21,979 bases of DNA from JBHEPS01 sp046261635. GTDB lineage: Bacteria; Acidobacteriota; Thermoanaerobaculia; Gp7-AA8. The stretch covers positions 1 through 21,979 of the forward strand of contig JBHEOL010000346.1 of NCBI GenBank assembly GCA_046261635.1, given 5' to 3'. The notes beneath the pieces were generated by a model. The model was given only the letters and a program-made list of their open reading frames with translations, was not told where the DNA came from and did no database searches. Each line of letters opens with the position of its first letter. The first letter of the stretch is position 1. Made by a program: the position numbers and the translations under genes. This document shows, in pieces, positions 1 through 7,134 of the stretch.

Positions 1-1
1 C

Positions 2-256
2 GTCTACCAGCAGTCGCTCGCCCAGGTGTGGAGTGGCGAACCCTACGAGCGCTTTCGGGCCGAGCTCCGGAGAATCATGGACGAGGGAACTTCGTGGCAG
101 CACGACCCCTCGAGCGATCGAACGGTCGACGCGAAATGCGGCATCGGAGGAGAGTGCCCGATCCGGAGCTTCTATTACCGGCCGGATGTCGAGTTCTTCA
201 AGGCGATGGCGGGGGGAAACAGAAGGCAGAAGGCAGAAGGCAGAAGGCAGAAGTAA
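2..256 (+). CDS. C-terminal fragment of an unassigned protein (possibly radical SAM/SPASM)
   Basis: The reading frame is open from the left edge of the window to a TAA at 254-256, so only about 84 C-terminal residues are visible. The text around VWSGEPYERFRAELR resembles the segment found near the C-terminus of radical SAM/SPASM proteins (a W-x-G/S-E-x-Y-x-x-F/L-R pattern). A CGIGGEC stretch with two cysteines follows at about 39-45 residues further on. This is only a faint family resemblance and I cannot assign a function. The last 12 or so residues (ending AEGRRQK) are encoded by an AGAAGGC heptamer array, so the natural C-terminus probably ended near FFKAMAGG and the repeat now supplies both tail and stop codon. 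It converges on the EVE-domain gene. Confidence 0.45.
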   Translation, partial: VYQQSLAQVWSGEPYERFRAELRRIMDEGTSWQHDPSSDRTVDAKCGIGGECPIRSFYYRPDVEFFKAMAGGNRRQKAEGRRQK

Positions 257-316
257 GAGCAAAGGCGCAGAGTGCCGGGCCTTTACTTCTGCCTTCTGCC
301 TTCTGCCTTCTGCCTT
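223..316. repeat. Heptamer inverted array (AGAAGGC)n between convergent genes, likely bidirectional terminator
   Basis: The left arm at 223-256 and right arm at 283-316 are perfect inverted repeats of 34 nt around a 26-nt loop. Each arm is a tandem array of the 7-nt unit AGAAGGC (left, 221-253) or its complement (right, 286-313). The right array continues in degenerate form to about 350. Both arms end towards the loop in AAGTAA, so a gene entering from either side gets the same in-frame tail (AEGRRQK) and a TAA stop. The RNA hairpin would be very stable on either strand. Bidirectional termination is an inference from position and symmetry; there is no clear U-tract. Confidence 0.8.
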
Positions 317-807
317 TCCTTCTGCCTTTCCTCCTGCCTTTCCTTCCTCCTCGTCCCAATCTTCTTCACGATCTCGAACTCTTCTTTCGTCAGGGGGGTC
401 ACCGACAGGCGGCTCCCCTTCCGGAGGATCTCCATGTTCTCGAGGCCGGGGGTTTCGCGGAGCTCGGCGAGGGGAATGGTGCGGGGAAAGCGCTCGACGA
501 AAGCGATCTCGACGCTCGACCACTTCGGGTCGGCCGGATTGCTTTCCGGATCGTGGTACTTGTGCCCCTTCCGGAACTGGTACGGATCGGGGTAGGCTTC
601 GCGCTCGACGCGGGCGATTCCGGTCGCCCCGGAGGGATCGGCGTTGGACGCGTAGAAGACGACACCATCTCCCTTTTTCATCGATCTCATGAAGTTTCTC
701 GCCTGGAAATTGCGCACCCCTTCCCAGCCGGTCGCGCCGTCTTTCTCGAGCGCTTCGATCGAATACGCGGAAGGTTCGCACTTGAGCAGCCAGTGTTGCT
801 TCGCCAT
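283..807 (-). CDS. EVE domain-containing protein
   Basis: This is a 174-residue soluble protein made almost entirely of one EVE domain (formerly DUF55, a PUA-like fold that in characterised members recognises modified bases in nucleic acid). Family landmarks are WLLKCEP at residues 6-12, WEGVRNFQARNFMR at 28-41, FYASN at 51-55, the AYPDP element at 71-75 and GSRLSVTPLT at 131-140. Domain homology ends near residue 152. The last 20 or so residues are a charged tail encoded by the intergenic heptamer array and are probably an accretion rather than part of the fold. The ATG at 807 fits the family N-terminus, and a TAGAAT hexamer lies 6 nt upstream. It is divergent from the potassium transporter gene and is probably a single-gene transcript. 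Confidence 0.9.
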   Translation of the reverse strand: MAKQHWLLKCEPSAYSIEALEKDGATGWEGVRNFQARNFMRSMKKGDGVVFYASNADPSGATGIARVEREAYPDPYQFRKGHKYHDPESNPADPKWSSVEIAFVERFPRTIPLAELRETPGLENMEILRKGSRLSVTPLTKEEFEIVKKIGTRRKERQEERQKERQKAEGRRQK

Positions 808-813
808 GGAGAG

Positions 814-819
814 ATTCTA
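814..819 (-). promoter_or_regulatory. Putative -10 element of the EVE gene (leaderless)
   Basis: TAGAAT on the minus strand ends 6 nt before the ATG at 807, with no Shine-Dalgarno in between. Transcription would start at or next to the start codon. No convincing -35 is visible at the expected distance. Confidence 0.5.
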
Positions 820-875
820 GCCGAACCGCGGCCGGCGGCCGGAGAGTGGACCGTCGAGTCGCATCCAACCCGCTG

Positions 876-881
876 TACAAT
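876..881 (+). promoter_or_regulatory. Putative -10 element of kup
   Basis: TACAAT ends 9 nt before the ATG at 891. No Shine-Dalgarno lies between, so the transcript would have a leader of only a few bases. This also argues against the in-frame GTG at 846 as start, because that codon lies upstream of the likely transcription start. No clear -35 is seen. Confidence 0.45.
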
Positions 882-890
882 CCCGGTCAG

Positions 891-2855
891 ATGGACGAGT
901 CGAAGGAGAAGGGTGAAGGGGTAGTGGCCGTTCCGGCTCCCTCCCCTCACGGCCCAGCCACCGACAAGCCCACGGGCAAGTATCTGGCGGCACTTTCCCT
1001 CGTTGCCCTCGGCGTCGTCTACGGGGACATCGGAACGAGCCCGCTCTACGCATTCAAGGAATGCTTCCACGGCGTCCACGCCGTCGCGCCATCGCCCGCG
1101 AACATCCTCGGCGTCCTCTCGCTCATCTTCTGGGCGCTGGTGATCGTCATCTGCATCAAGTACCTCGGTTTCATCCTGCGGGCCGACAATCGGGGTGAAG
1201 GCGGGATCATCGCGCTCATGTCGCTGGTCGTCCCGAGCGCGAGGACGCAAGGTAGGAAGCGGACCGGATTGCTTCTCGTCATCGGCCTTTTCGGCGCCGC
1301 GCTTCTGTACGGGGACGGAATGATCACCCCGGCGATCTCGGTCCTTTCCGCGGTCGAGGGACTCGAGATCGCCGCACCGGCGGTCCACCAGTTCATCATT
1401 CCGATCACCATCGCGATCCTGATTGCGCTCTTCTCCCTGCAGAAGCGCGGAACGGGCGGCATCGGGAAGGTATTCGGGCCGGTGACACTCGTCTGGTTCA
1501 CGACGCTGGCGCTGCTCGGCGTCTATCAGCTCATTCAGACGCCTTCGGTCGTGCGCTCGGTCAATCCGCAATGGGCCGTCACGTTTTTCATCGACAATGA
1601 GCTGCGCGGCTTCCTTGTGCTCGGGTCGGTCTTCCTCGTCGTCACGGGAGCCGAAGCGCTCTATGCCGATATCGGTCACTTCGGAATCCGGCCGATCCGG
1701 CTCACCTGGTTCGGGCTCGTCTTTCCCGCGCTGCTTCTCAACTATTTCGGCCAGGGCGCCTTGCTGCTCCGCAACCCGGAAGCGGCCGTCAATCCGTTCT
1801 ACAACATGGGACCTACCTGGGCTCAGATTCCGATGATCGTCATCGCGACTGCGGCGACCGTCATCGCGTCTCAGGCGGTCATTTCAGGCTCCTTCTCACT
1901 GACGCGCCAGGCGGTCCAGCTCGGATATCTCCCGCGGCTCCAGGTCGAACATACTTCGGCCAAACAGATCGGCCAGATCTACGTTCCTGCGGTCAACTGG
2001 GCTCTTGCCGTTGCCTGTATTGGCCTCGTGATCGGGTTCGGCTCCTCCAGCCGTCTCGCGGCGGCATACGGAGTCGCCGTCACGACCGACATGGTCTTCA
2101 CGACCATCCTGTTCGCGGTCTTCCTCAGAAAGCGTTGGCAGTGGGGACTTCCGCTCGTGGTTCTGACTACCGTCGGGTTCCTCATCGTCGACCTCTCGTT
2201 CTGGGGAGCGAACATCGTCAAGGTGCCCGACGGCGGCTGGTTCCCCCTCGTCGTTGCCGGACTCGTCTTCATCCTCATGACGACCTGGTATACAGGGCGC
2301 CGCATCCTCAACGTCCGCATCGGCGAGGGTAGGCTCTCGGACGCGCTCTTCGTTTCCTCGGTCGAAAAGCACCCGCCGATCCGGGTCCCGGGAACCGCCG
2401 TCTTCATGGATCGGACTCCCGATGCAACCCCTCACGCGCTCCTTCACAACATCAAGCACAACAAGGTGCTTCACAACAGGGTTCTCCTGCTGACCATCAC
2501 CAACGAAGAAACTCCTCACGTGGAGACTGCCCGCCGCCTCGAGGTCACCCCTCTCGGCCACGGGCTCTATCGGGTCATCGCCCGTTTCGGTTTCATGGAG
2601 GACCCGAACGTCCCCAAGATTCTCCAGATGATCGATCACTCCGATCTCGCCGGGGTCGACCTCAATCCGACTCAGGTCTCCTACTTCCTCGGCAGGGAGA
2701 CCCTCATTCCGTCGAAGAGACCGAACCTGAAGGGAATGGCGATCTGGCGCGAACGCCTGTTCGCCTGGATGTCGAAGAACTCGACGCCGGCGACTCGCTA
2801 CTTCCGGATCCCGCCCAACCGGGTCGTGGAGATGGGAGCTCAGATCGAGCTCTGA
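891..2855 (+). CDS. kup: Low-affinity potassium transport system protein Kup
   Basis: This 654-residue inner-membrane K+ uptake protein of the KUP/HAK/KT family is thought to work as a K+/H+ symporter. The signature GDIGTSPLYAFKECF is at residues 45-59 in the first helix. GDGMITPAISVLSAVEGLE and the EALYADIGHFG motif follow further on. About twelve hydrophobic segments fill the first two thirds, and a cytoplasmic domain occupies roughly the last 190 residues (from about TTWYTGRRI). Length is close to the usual 620-690. The first 29 residues are a polar, proline-rich extension. ATG 891 is preferred over GTG 846 because of the -10-like TACAAT at 876-881. It is monocistronic, divergent from the EVE gene and convergent with a small membrane protein. 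Confidence 0.95.
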   Translation: MDESKEKGEGVVAVPAPSPHGPATDKPTGKYLAALSLVALGVVYGDIGTSPLYAFKECFHGVHAVAPSPANILGVLSLIFWALVIVICIKYLGFILRADNRGEGGIIALMSLVVPSARTQGRKRTGLLLVIGLFGAALLYGDGMITPAISVLSAVEGLEIAAPAVHQFIIPITIAILIALFSLQKRGTGGIGKVFGPVTLVWFTTLALLGVYQLIQTPSVVRSVNPQWAVTFFIDNELRGFLVLGSVFLVVTGAEALYADIGHFGIRPIRLTWFGLVFPALLLNYFGQGALLLRNPEAAVNPFYNMGPTWAQIPMIVIATAATVIASQAVISGSFSLTRQAVQLGYLPRLQVEHTSAKQIGQIYVPAVNWALAVACIGLVIGFGSSSRLAAAYGVAVTTDMVFTTILFAVFLRKRWQWGLPLVVLTTVGFLIVDLSFWGANIVKVPDGGWFPLVVAGLVFILMTTWYTGRRILNVRIGEGRLSDALFVSSVEKHPPIRVPGTAVFMDRTPDATPHALLHNIKHNKVLHNRVLLLTITNEETPHVETARRLEVTPLGHGLYRVIARFGFMEDPNVPKILQMIDHSDLAGVDLNPTQVSYFLGRETLIPSKRPNLKGMAIWRERLFAWMSKNSTPATRYFRIPPNRVVEMGAQIEL

Positions 2856-2888
2856 ATTGCTGCGGGGTTCCCATTTGCCGGCGGAAGA

Positions 2889-2906
2889 CGGAGGCTGAAG
2901 CCTCCG
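2889..2906. terminator. Perfect short dyad between convergent genes
   Basis: CGGAGGCTGAAGCCTCCG is an 8-bp perfect palindrome around 2 nt (in RNA, a 7-bp stem with a TGAA tetraloop). It lies 33 nt after the kup stop and 12 nt before the stop of the opposing gene. There is no T-run, so intrinsic termination is only a positional inference; it may instead be a small intergenic repeat. Confidence 0.4.
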
Positions 2907-2918
2907 CCACTGGGTTCC

Positions 2919-3215
2919 CTAGGGCTGGCTGGCCGGTTCGGCGGTCTCGGGAATCTCGATCGGCCCGTCCTTCAGGTCCTCGCGAATCATCAGGTCGAGG
3001 AACATCTCCCGAACTCCGGCCTTGCCGCTCGCGCGGAATCTCCGCCTCACCTCCGCCGGCCGGAGTCTCACACCCGTCATCGCTTCGAGGTACTGACAGA
3101 AAACGACGGCGCGGCTGCGAAAGGAGATGATGAGAATCAGCAGCAGGATGGCCGCGAATGCGAGTAGAAGTACTCCACCGATCCCCTGGAGCTGAAAGAT
3201 CGATTCTGAATTCAT
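2919..3215 (-). CDS. Small single-helix membrane protein of unknown function
   Basis: This 98-residue protein is not one I recognise. Residues about 11-32 (GGVLLLAFAAILLLILIISF core) form one strong transmembrane helix after a short polar N-terminus. The rest is a basic then acidic cytoplasmic-looking segment ending in a proline/glutamate-rich tail. A Shine-Dalgarno GGAGG (complement of 3222-3226) lies 6 nt before the ATG and supports this start. The gene follows the aminotransferase on the same strand after 72 nt and may share its transcript or use its own TATAAG-like element at 3238-3243. No function can be proposed. Confidence 0.7.
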   Translation of the reverse strand: MNSESIFQLQGIGGVLLLAFAAILLLILIISFRSRAVVFCQYLEAMTGVRLRPAEVRRRFRASGKAGVREMFLDLMIREDLKDGPIEIPETAEPASQP

Positions 3216-3220
3216 CGGCA

Positions 3221-3243
3221 GCCTCCCCGGAGGCGATCTTATA
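3221..3243 (-). promoter_or_regulatory. Shine-Dalgarno inside a short palindrome and a -10-like element for the small membrane protein
   Basis: On the minus strand TATAAG (3238-3243) precedes a GGAGG ribosome-binding site (3222-3226). The ribosome-binding site is embedded in the GCCTCC-CC-GGAGGC dyad at 3221-3234. The dyad could partly hide the site in RNA, but its loop is only 2 nt, so this may be coincidence. Confidence 0.3.
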
Positions 3244-3287
3244 ACGGAGCGGCGTCAACGGAGCGTGAACCCCTCGTTCCTTTCCCC

Positions 3288-4553
3288 TCAGACGGTCCGC
3301 AGATTGGTCCGGCGATGCTTTTCGGACGGCTCGTCGAGCGGGATGGACTCGATTCCGCGAAGGGACCGGTAGGCCGCGAGGCCTTCGGCGATGATCCGGA
3401 TCGCACGGCGCAGATGTTCCGCCTCGAGGACGTAGGCGATCCGGATCTCGTTCGTTCCGAGGCCCGGGGTCGCGTAGAAGCCGGTCGCCGGGGCGACCAT
3501 CACGGTCTCGCCGTCGATCGAGAACTCGGACAGGAGCCAGGCTGCGAAGTCGTCGCTGTCGACCACCGGGAGGCGGGCGATGAAGTAGAACGCCCCCTCC
3601 GGCTGGAGGAGGAACACGCCCGGGATCTGGTTCAGCCCTTCGAAAAGGACGTCGCGCCGCTTCCGGTACTCGGAAACCACCCCATCGAAGTAGTCCTGGT
3701 CGAGATCCCGCGCCCCGAGGGCGATTTGCTGCGCGATTCCGGGCGCCGAGAGCCGGCCCTGGGCCATGCGAAGCGCCGCTTCCGATGCGGCCTGGTTGCG
3801 CGTGACGAACATTCCGAGCCGGATTCCGCAGACGTTGTAGCGCTTGGAGAGCGAGTCGGCGACGATGACACGATCCTCCATTCCTTCCAGGGTGAGGGCA
3901 CTGATCGGCCGCCGGCCGTCGTAGGCGAATTCGCGGTAGACCTCGTCCGAGATCAGAAACAGATCGTGGCGGCGGCAGAACCCGGCGACCTCGGAGAGCT
4001 CCTCGGCCGTATAGACGGTTCCGGTCGGGTTGTTCGGATTGCAGATCAGCACCGCGCGGGTCCGCCCGCTCACCGCGCTCTCCCACAGATGCATCGGGGG
4101 AAGGTGAAATCCGTCGCGTCCGCGGCTGGTCACGGGGACGAGGCGGACCCCGGCCATCGCTGCAAATGCCGAGTAGTTCGTGTAGAAGGGCTCGATGACG
4201 ATGACCTCGTCACCGGGGTCGCACGTGGCCATCAGCGCGAACAGCAGCGCCTCGCTCCCTCCGGTCGTCGCGAGCAGACCCGCATCGCCCAGCGGAATGC
4301 CCTGGCTCTGGTAGTAGTCGCGGACCGAGTCGAGGAACTCCGGTGTTCCGGTCGAGGGGGTGTAGCAGAGAACGCGGTCGCGGATCTCCCCGAGCCGGTC
4401 CGCGATCTCGCGCGGGGTCGGCAGATCGGGCTGACCGATGTTGAGGTGAAGGACGCGAATCCCGCGCCGTTTCGCCTCGTCGGCATGAGGCGCGAGCCTC
4501 CGGATCGGCGACGCCGGCATCGCCTTCCCTCGCGTTGAGATCTCGCGGCTCAT
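3288..4553 (-). CDS. Class I/II pyridoxal-phosphate aminotransferase (AspC-like)
   Basis: This 421-residue fold-type I aminotransferase probably acts on aspartate or a related amino acid with a 2-oxoacid; the exact substrate cannot be read from sequence. Visible landmarks are NIGQPDLPTP at 38-47, TTGGSEALLFAL at 96-107 (phosphate and substrate loop), NPNNPTG at 172-178, D203 and Y206 in SDEVYREF, and the PLP lysine K237 in SLSKRYNVCGIRLG. R245 is the phosphate-contacting arginine and R371 in GTNEIRIAYV is the expected carboxylate-binding arginine. The SLSKRYNVCGIRLG text fits a subgroup in which an arginine follows the lysine. The start ATG lies 3 nt after the stop of the H1-like gene, so the two are very likely co-transcribed, although no functional link is obvious. 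Confidence 0.9.
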   Translation of the reverse strand: MSREISTRGKAMPASPIRRLAPHADEAKRRGIRVLHLNIGQPDLPTPREIADRLGEIRDRVLCYTPSTGTPEFLDSVRDYYQSQGIPLGDAGLLATTGGSEALLFALMATCDPGDEVIVIEPFYTNYSAFAAMAGVRLVPVTSRGRDGFHLPPMHLWESAVSGRTRAVLICNPNNPTGTVYTAEELSEVAGFCRRHDLFLISDEVYREFAYDGRRPISALTLEGMEDRVIVADSLSKRYNVCGIRLGMFVTRNQAASEAALRMAQGRLSAPGIAQQIALGARDLDQDYFDGVVSEYRKRRDVLFEGLNQIPGVFLLQPEGAFYFIARLPVVDSDDFAAWLLSEFSIDGETVMVAPATGFYATPGLGTNEIRIAYVLEAEHLRRAIRIIAEGLAAYRSLRGIESIPLDEPSEKHRRTNLRTV

Positions 4554-4556
4554 CGG

Positions 4557-5060
4557 CTATTTCTTTCGCGCCGGCGCCTTGCGCGAGCTCTTCTTCGCGG
4601 CGCCCTTCTTCGCAGTTCCCTTCTTCGCTGTGCTCTTTTTCGCCGCGCTCTTCTTCGCCGTGCTCTTTTTCGCGGCGCTCTTCTTCGCGGCGCTCTTCTT
4701 CGCGGCGCTCTTCTTCGCGGTGCTCTTCTTCGCGGTGCTCTTCTTCGCCGTGCTCTTCTTCGCGGCGCTCTTCTTCGCGATGCTCTTCTTCGCGGTGCTC
4801 TTCTTCGCGATGCTCTTCTTCGCGGCGGACGGCTTCGCCGCTTCCGCTTCGCCCTCGCCGGACCCGGCCGCTTCGCGGTTTTCCGCCGCGGCTTCGAGCA
4901 TCTGCTCCATGGTTCCCTGCCGCTGTTCGGCGCGACGCGTCAGCTCGTCCTGGACGTGCGCCATTTTCTCCTTGTGGAACTTCTGGACGATGTCCTCACC
5001 CTGCCGCTCGCGTCCCTTGACCTTGTACTGCCCGGGATTGACGTTCTGGTACTTGCTCAT
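4557..5060 (-). CDS. Histone H1-like lysine/alanine-rich protein
   Basis: This 167-residue protein has a conserved-looking N-terminal part (residues 1-60, starting MSKYQNVNPGQYKVKGRERQ), an Ala/Glu-rich helical stretch with coiled-coil character, and a very basic tail. The tail consists of 16 consecutive 5-residue units of the form xAKKS (x = A, T or I; two units end in G) and closes with SRKAPARKK. Such tails resemble eukaryotic H1 C-termini and bacterial H1-like proteins that bind and condense DNA; DNA binding here is inference. A GGAGG Shine-Dalgarno (complement of 5065-5069) 4 nt before the ATG decides the start against longer upstream options. It is first in an apparent two-gene unit with the aminotransferase. 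Confidence 0.8.
   Translation of the reverse strand: MSKYQNVNPGQYKVKGRERQGEDIVQKFHKEKMAHVQDELTRRAEQRQGTMEQMLEAAAENREAAGSGEGEAEAAKPSAAKKSIAKKSTAKKSIAKKSAAKKSTAKKSTAKKSTAKKSAAKKSAAKKSAAKKSTAKKSAAKKSTAKKGTAKKGAAKKSSRKAPARKK
4587..4826 (-). repeat. Sixteen 15-bp tandem repeats coding for the xAKKS tail
   Basis: The 240-bp stretch is a coding minisatellite with a 15-bp period (complement of GCG/GTG-CTCTTCTTCGC-like units). Units differ mainly in the first codon (Ala, Thr, Ile) and in synonymous third positions. Its uniformity predicts copy-number change by slippage without frame loss. The antisense frame reads as a hydrophobic FFAxLFFA ORF, which is a shadow of the repeat. Confidence 0.9.
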
Positions 5061-5254
5061 CGATCCTCCGCTTTCGAATCTACGCCTGGTGGAAATGGAG
5101 CGGGATTCCCGAGTTGGAACGGGCGGGCAGGCCGCTGCTGACATCGACTGCTGTGCGCCATCCGCCTTCTCGAGCTCGATCCCGACGGCCGGGATGATCC
5201 TCTCCGGGTTCCTTTCTGCTGTGCCAAAGCCGTGCCGGACGAGATCGCCATCCG

Positions 5255-5260
5255 TACAAT
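5255..5260 (+). promoter_or_regulatory. Putative -10 element of dinB (leaderless)
   Basis: TACAAT ends 6 nt before the GTG at 5267, which would place transcription start at or beside the start codon. I see no LexA-like palindrome in the 206-bp divergent region between the H1-like gene and dinB, nor any other recognisable element there. Confidence 0.5.
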
Positions 5261-5266
5261 TCAGGG

Positions 5267-6334
5267 GTGGCCGAGACGCGGAAGATTCTGCACGTCGACA
5301 TGGACGCGTTCTACGCGTCGGTCGAACAGCGCGATCGTCCCGAGCTGCAGGGCCGGCCCGTGATCGTCGGATGGGCCGAGGGGCCGCGCGGAGTCGTTTG
5401 CGCAGCCTCGTATGAGGCGCGCGCCTTCGGCGTCCGCTCCGCGATCCCGATCGCCCGCGCAAGACGGCTCTGCCCCGATGGCGCCTTCGTGAAGCCCGAT
5501 TTCTCCCGCTACAAAGCCGTCTCCCACCAGATCCGCGAGATCTTCCTCCGCCACACACCCCTGGTGGAGCCACTGTCGCTCGATGAGGCCTACCTCGACG
5601 TCACGCATGAAACGACCGGCCTTCCCTCGGCAACCGAGACCGCCATCCGGATTCGCGAGGAGATCCGCGAGGAGACAGGCCTCACCGCTTCGGCTGGCGC
5701 CGCACCGAACAAGTTCCTCGCGAAAATCGCTTCCGACTGGAAAAAGCCCGATGGCCTTTTCGTGATCAAGCCGGCCCAGGTCGACGCCTTCCTCGCCACG
5801 CTCCCCGTTCAGCGCCTTCCGGGGGTAGGCTCCGCCACCGAGCAGCTGCTCACCTCGCACGCCGTTGCCACCGTCGGCGACCTCCGAGCGATCGACCGCG
5901 CCGATCTGAACCGATGGCTCGGCAAGTTCGGCGACCGCCTCTGGGAGCTCGCCCGCGGCATCGACGATCGCCCCGTCGTCCCCGACAGGAAGGCAAAGCA
6001 GATTTCCTCGGAAACCACCTTCGACCACGATCTCCCGCTGGAGGAGGTCATCCCTCACCTGAAGGAGCAGTGCGACCAGGTCTGGGATGCGCTGACGCGG
6101 AGGGACCGTATCGGCCGAACCGTCACGGTGAAGCTCCGCACGGGAGACTTCGTCACGGCAACTCGCCAGACGACTCCCCAGGCGCTTCCGTCTTCCGCGG
6201 ACGATCTGATGTCGGTCGCTTCGGAGCTTCTCGAACGGTTCGCGTTTGCCGAGGGAAGCCGGTACCGCCTCGCCGGCGTCGGCGTCTCGAATTTCCTCGA
6301 CGAGATGGAGGAGAGGCAGCCGCGGCTGTTCTAA
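5267..6334 (+). CDS. dinB: DNA polymerase IV (Y-family translesion polymerase)
   Basis: This 355-residue error-prone polymerase copies past damaged bases. The catalytic carboxylates are visible as D11 in HVDMDAFYASVE and D106/E107 in LSLDEAYLDVT. Y16 occupies the steric-gate position that excludes ribonucleotides. YEARAFGVRSAIP (49-61), the SAGAAPNKFLAKIASDWKKP region and the helix-hairpin-helix-like LPGVGSATEQLL are all in family order, followed by the little-finger domain. The protein ends in QPRLF (351-355), which fits the C-terminal sliding-clamp binding motif. The GTG start gives the correct N-terminus, with a -10-like hexamer directly upstream and no Shine-Dalgarno. It converges with the Nudix gene across a repeat nest. 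SOS control is not evident. Confidence 0.95.
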   Translation: MAETRKILHVDMDAFYASVEQRDRPELQGRPVIVGWAEGPRGVVCAASYEARAFGVRSAIPIARARRLCPDGAFVKPDFSRYKAVSHQIREIFLRHTPLVEPLSLDEAYLDVTHETTGLPSATETAIRIREEIREETGLTASAGAAPNKFLAKIASDWKKPDGLFVIKPAQVDAFLATLPVQRLPGVGSATEQLLTSHAVATVGDLRAIDRADLNRWLGKFGDRLWELARGIDDRPVVPDRKAKQISSETTFDHDLPLEEVIPHLKEQCDQVWDALTRRDRIGRTVTVKLRTGDFVTATRQTTPQALPSSADDLMSVASELLERFAFAEGSRYRLAGVGVSNFLDEMEERQPRLF

Positions 6335-6684
6335 CCAAGGCAGAAGGCAGAAGGCAGAAGTAAAGGCGAAAGGCGGAAGGGTCGTCATCCTGAGTGAGCG
6401 GCGCGGTAACCTGGTCATCGCCATGAGGGTGAGCGCGAACGAAGGATCTCAGAATGCGAAGACCGCGTTGGCTGGGGCGGGGGAAACGGGCAGGTGGCAG
6501 GATCCTGCCATTCTGAGATCCTTCGGTCGCGCCCACCCGCTGCCCGGGCTCGTTCATATTCGCGGCGCTCCCTCAGAGGCTGTGAAAGCCTCTCAGGATG
6601 ACCGGGGGTGTTGCCGTTGCTCTTACTTCTGCCTTCTGCCTCCTGCCTTCTGCCTTGTCTTCTGCCTTGTCTTCCGGCTTGTTT
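6335..6684. repeat. Nested inverted-repeat island between dinB and the Nudix gene
   Basis: No gene lies in these 350 bases. Outer arms are heptamer arrays: 6337-6363 pairs with 6623-6649 (26 of 27), and the right array continues in degenerate form to about 6675. Inside are two inverted copies of a longer unit, 6384-6456 and 6509-6602. Each copy starts GTCATCCTGAG and ends with CGAAGGATCTCAGAATG, with a variable middle. Adjacent to the inner ends lies the perfect palindrome TGGCAGGATCCTGCCA (6495-6510). The right unit also contains an 11-bp hairpin with one mismatch (6571-6597). GTCATCCTGAG...AAGGATCT elements recur in intergenic DNA of many environmental bacteria from memory; the combination with heptamer arms is notable. 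Confidence 0.85.
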
Positions 6685-7134
6685 CTAGACTTCGATGCGG
6701 TGGAGGCGCTCGACTGCGGCGGCGACGATCTCGGAGTGATCGAATGCGAGCTCGGGAAGGGCCTTGATCGGGAACCACCGCACGCTGGCTGTGTCGTCGG
6801 CCGCCCTCTCGTTGAGGGGCTTCCTCGCGACGCCCATGAAACCGATGCTGATCGTGTGTCCGCGAGGGTCGCGATGCGGATCGCCGAAGGCGCGGAACTG
6901 CCAGAGCTCGATCCCTTCGATGCCGCACTCCTCCTTGAGCTCGCGCGCGGCGGCCGCCTCGATCGGCTCCATCTCGTCCACGAAGCCTCCGGGGAGCGCC
7001 CACGATCCCTTGAAGGGGTCCCGCGCCCGCTGGACGAGCAGGATTTCCCAAGCCTCCCCGGCGTGCCGGAACAGGGCGATGTCGGCAGTCACCGCCGGGC
7101 GCGGGTGATCGTAGACGTACTTCTCCTCACTCAT
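6685..7134 (-). CDS. Nudix hydrolase
   Basis: This 149-residue Nudix-fold enzyme is expected to hydrolyse a nucleoside diphosphate linked to another moiety. The complete Nudix box is at residues 50-72: G50, E56, then R64-E65-L66-x-E68-E69-C-G71-I72, with all metal-binding glutamates present. The preceding VQRARDPFKGSWALPGGF resembles ADP-ribose/NAD-type Nudix proteins, but substrate cannot be assigned. The ATG overlaps the stop of the upstream DUF4442 gene by 4 nt (ATGA), indicating translational coupling. The stop lies just outside the degenerate end of the intergenic heptamer array. Confidence 0.92.
   Translation of the reverse strand: MSEEKYVYDHPRPAVTADIALFRHAGEAWEILLVQRARDPFKGSWALPGGFVDEMEPIEAAAARELKEECGIEGIELWQFRAFGDPHRDPRGHTISIGFMGVARKPLNERAADDTASVRWFPIKALPELAFDHSEIVAAAVERLHRIEV

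Noticed and set aside
846..890. Longer Kup start at GTG 846
   Set aside because: It precedes the -10-like TACAAT at 876-881 and adds no conserved residues.
28..924. Long plus-strand ORFs over the EVE gene
   Set aside because: They are low-complexity antisense shadows with no family features, a common artefact in GC-rich DNA.
5061..5266. SOS (LexA) operator upstream of dinB
   Set aside because: No palindrome of a known LexA type is visible in the divergent region.
4579..5415. Hydrophobic plus-strand ORF rich in FFAVLFFAAL
   Set aside because: It is the antisense reading of the AAKKS repeat and its neighbours; the minus-strand gene has a Shine-Dalgarno and a sensible protein.
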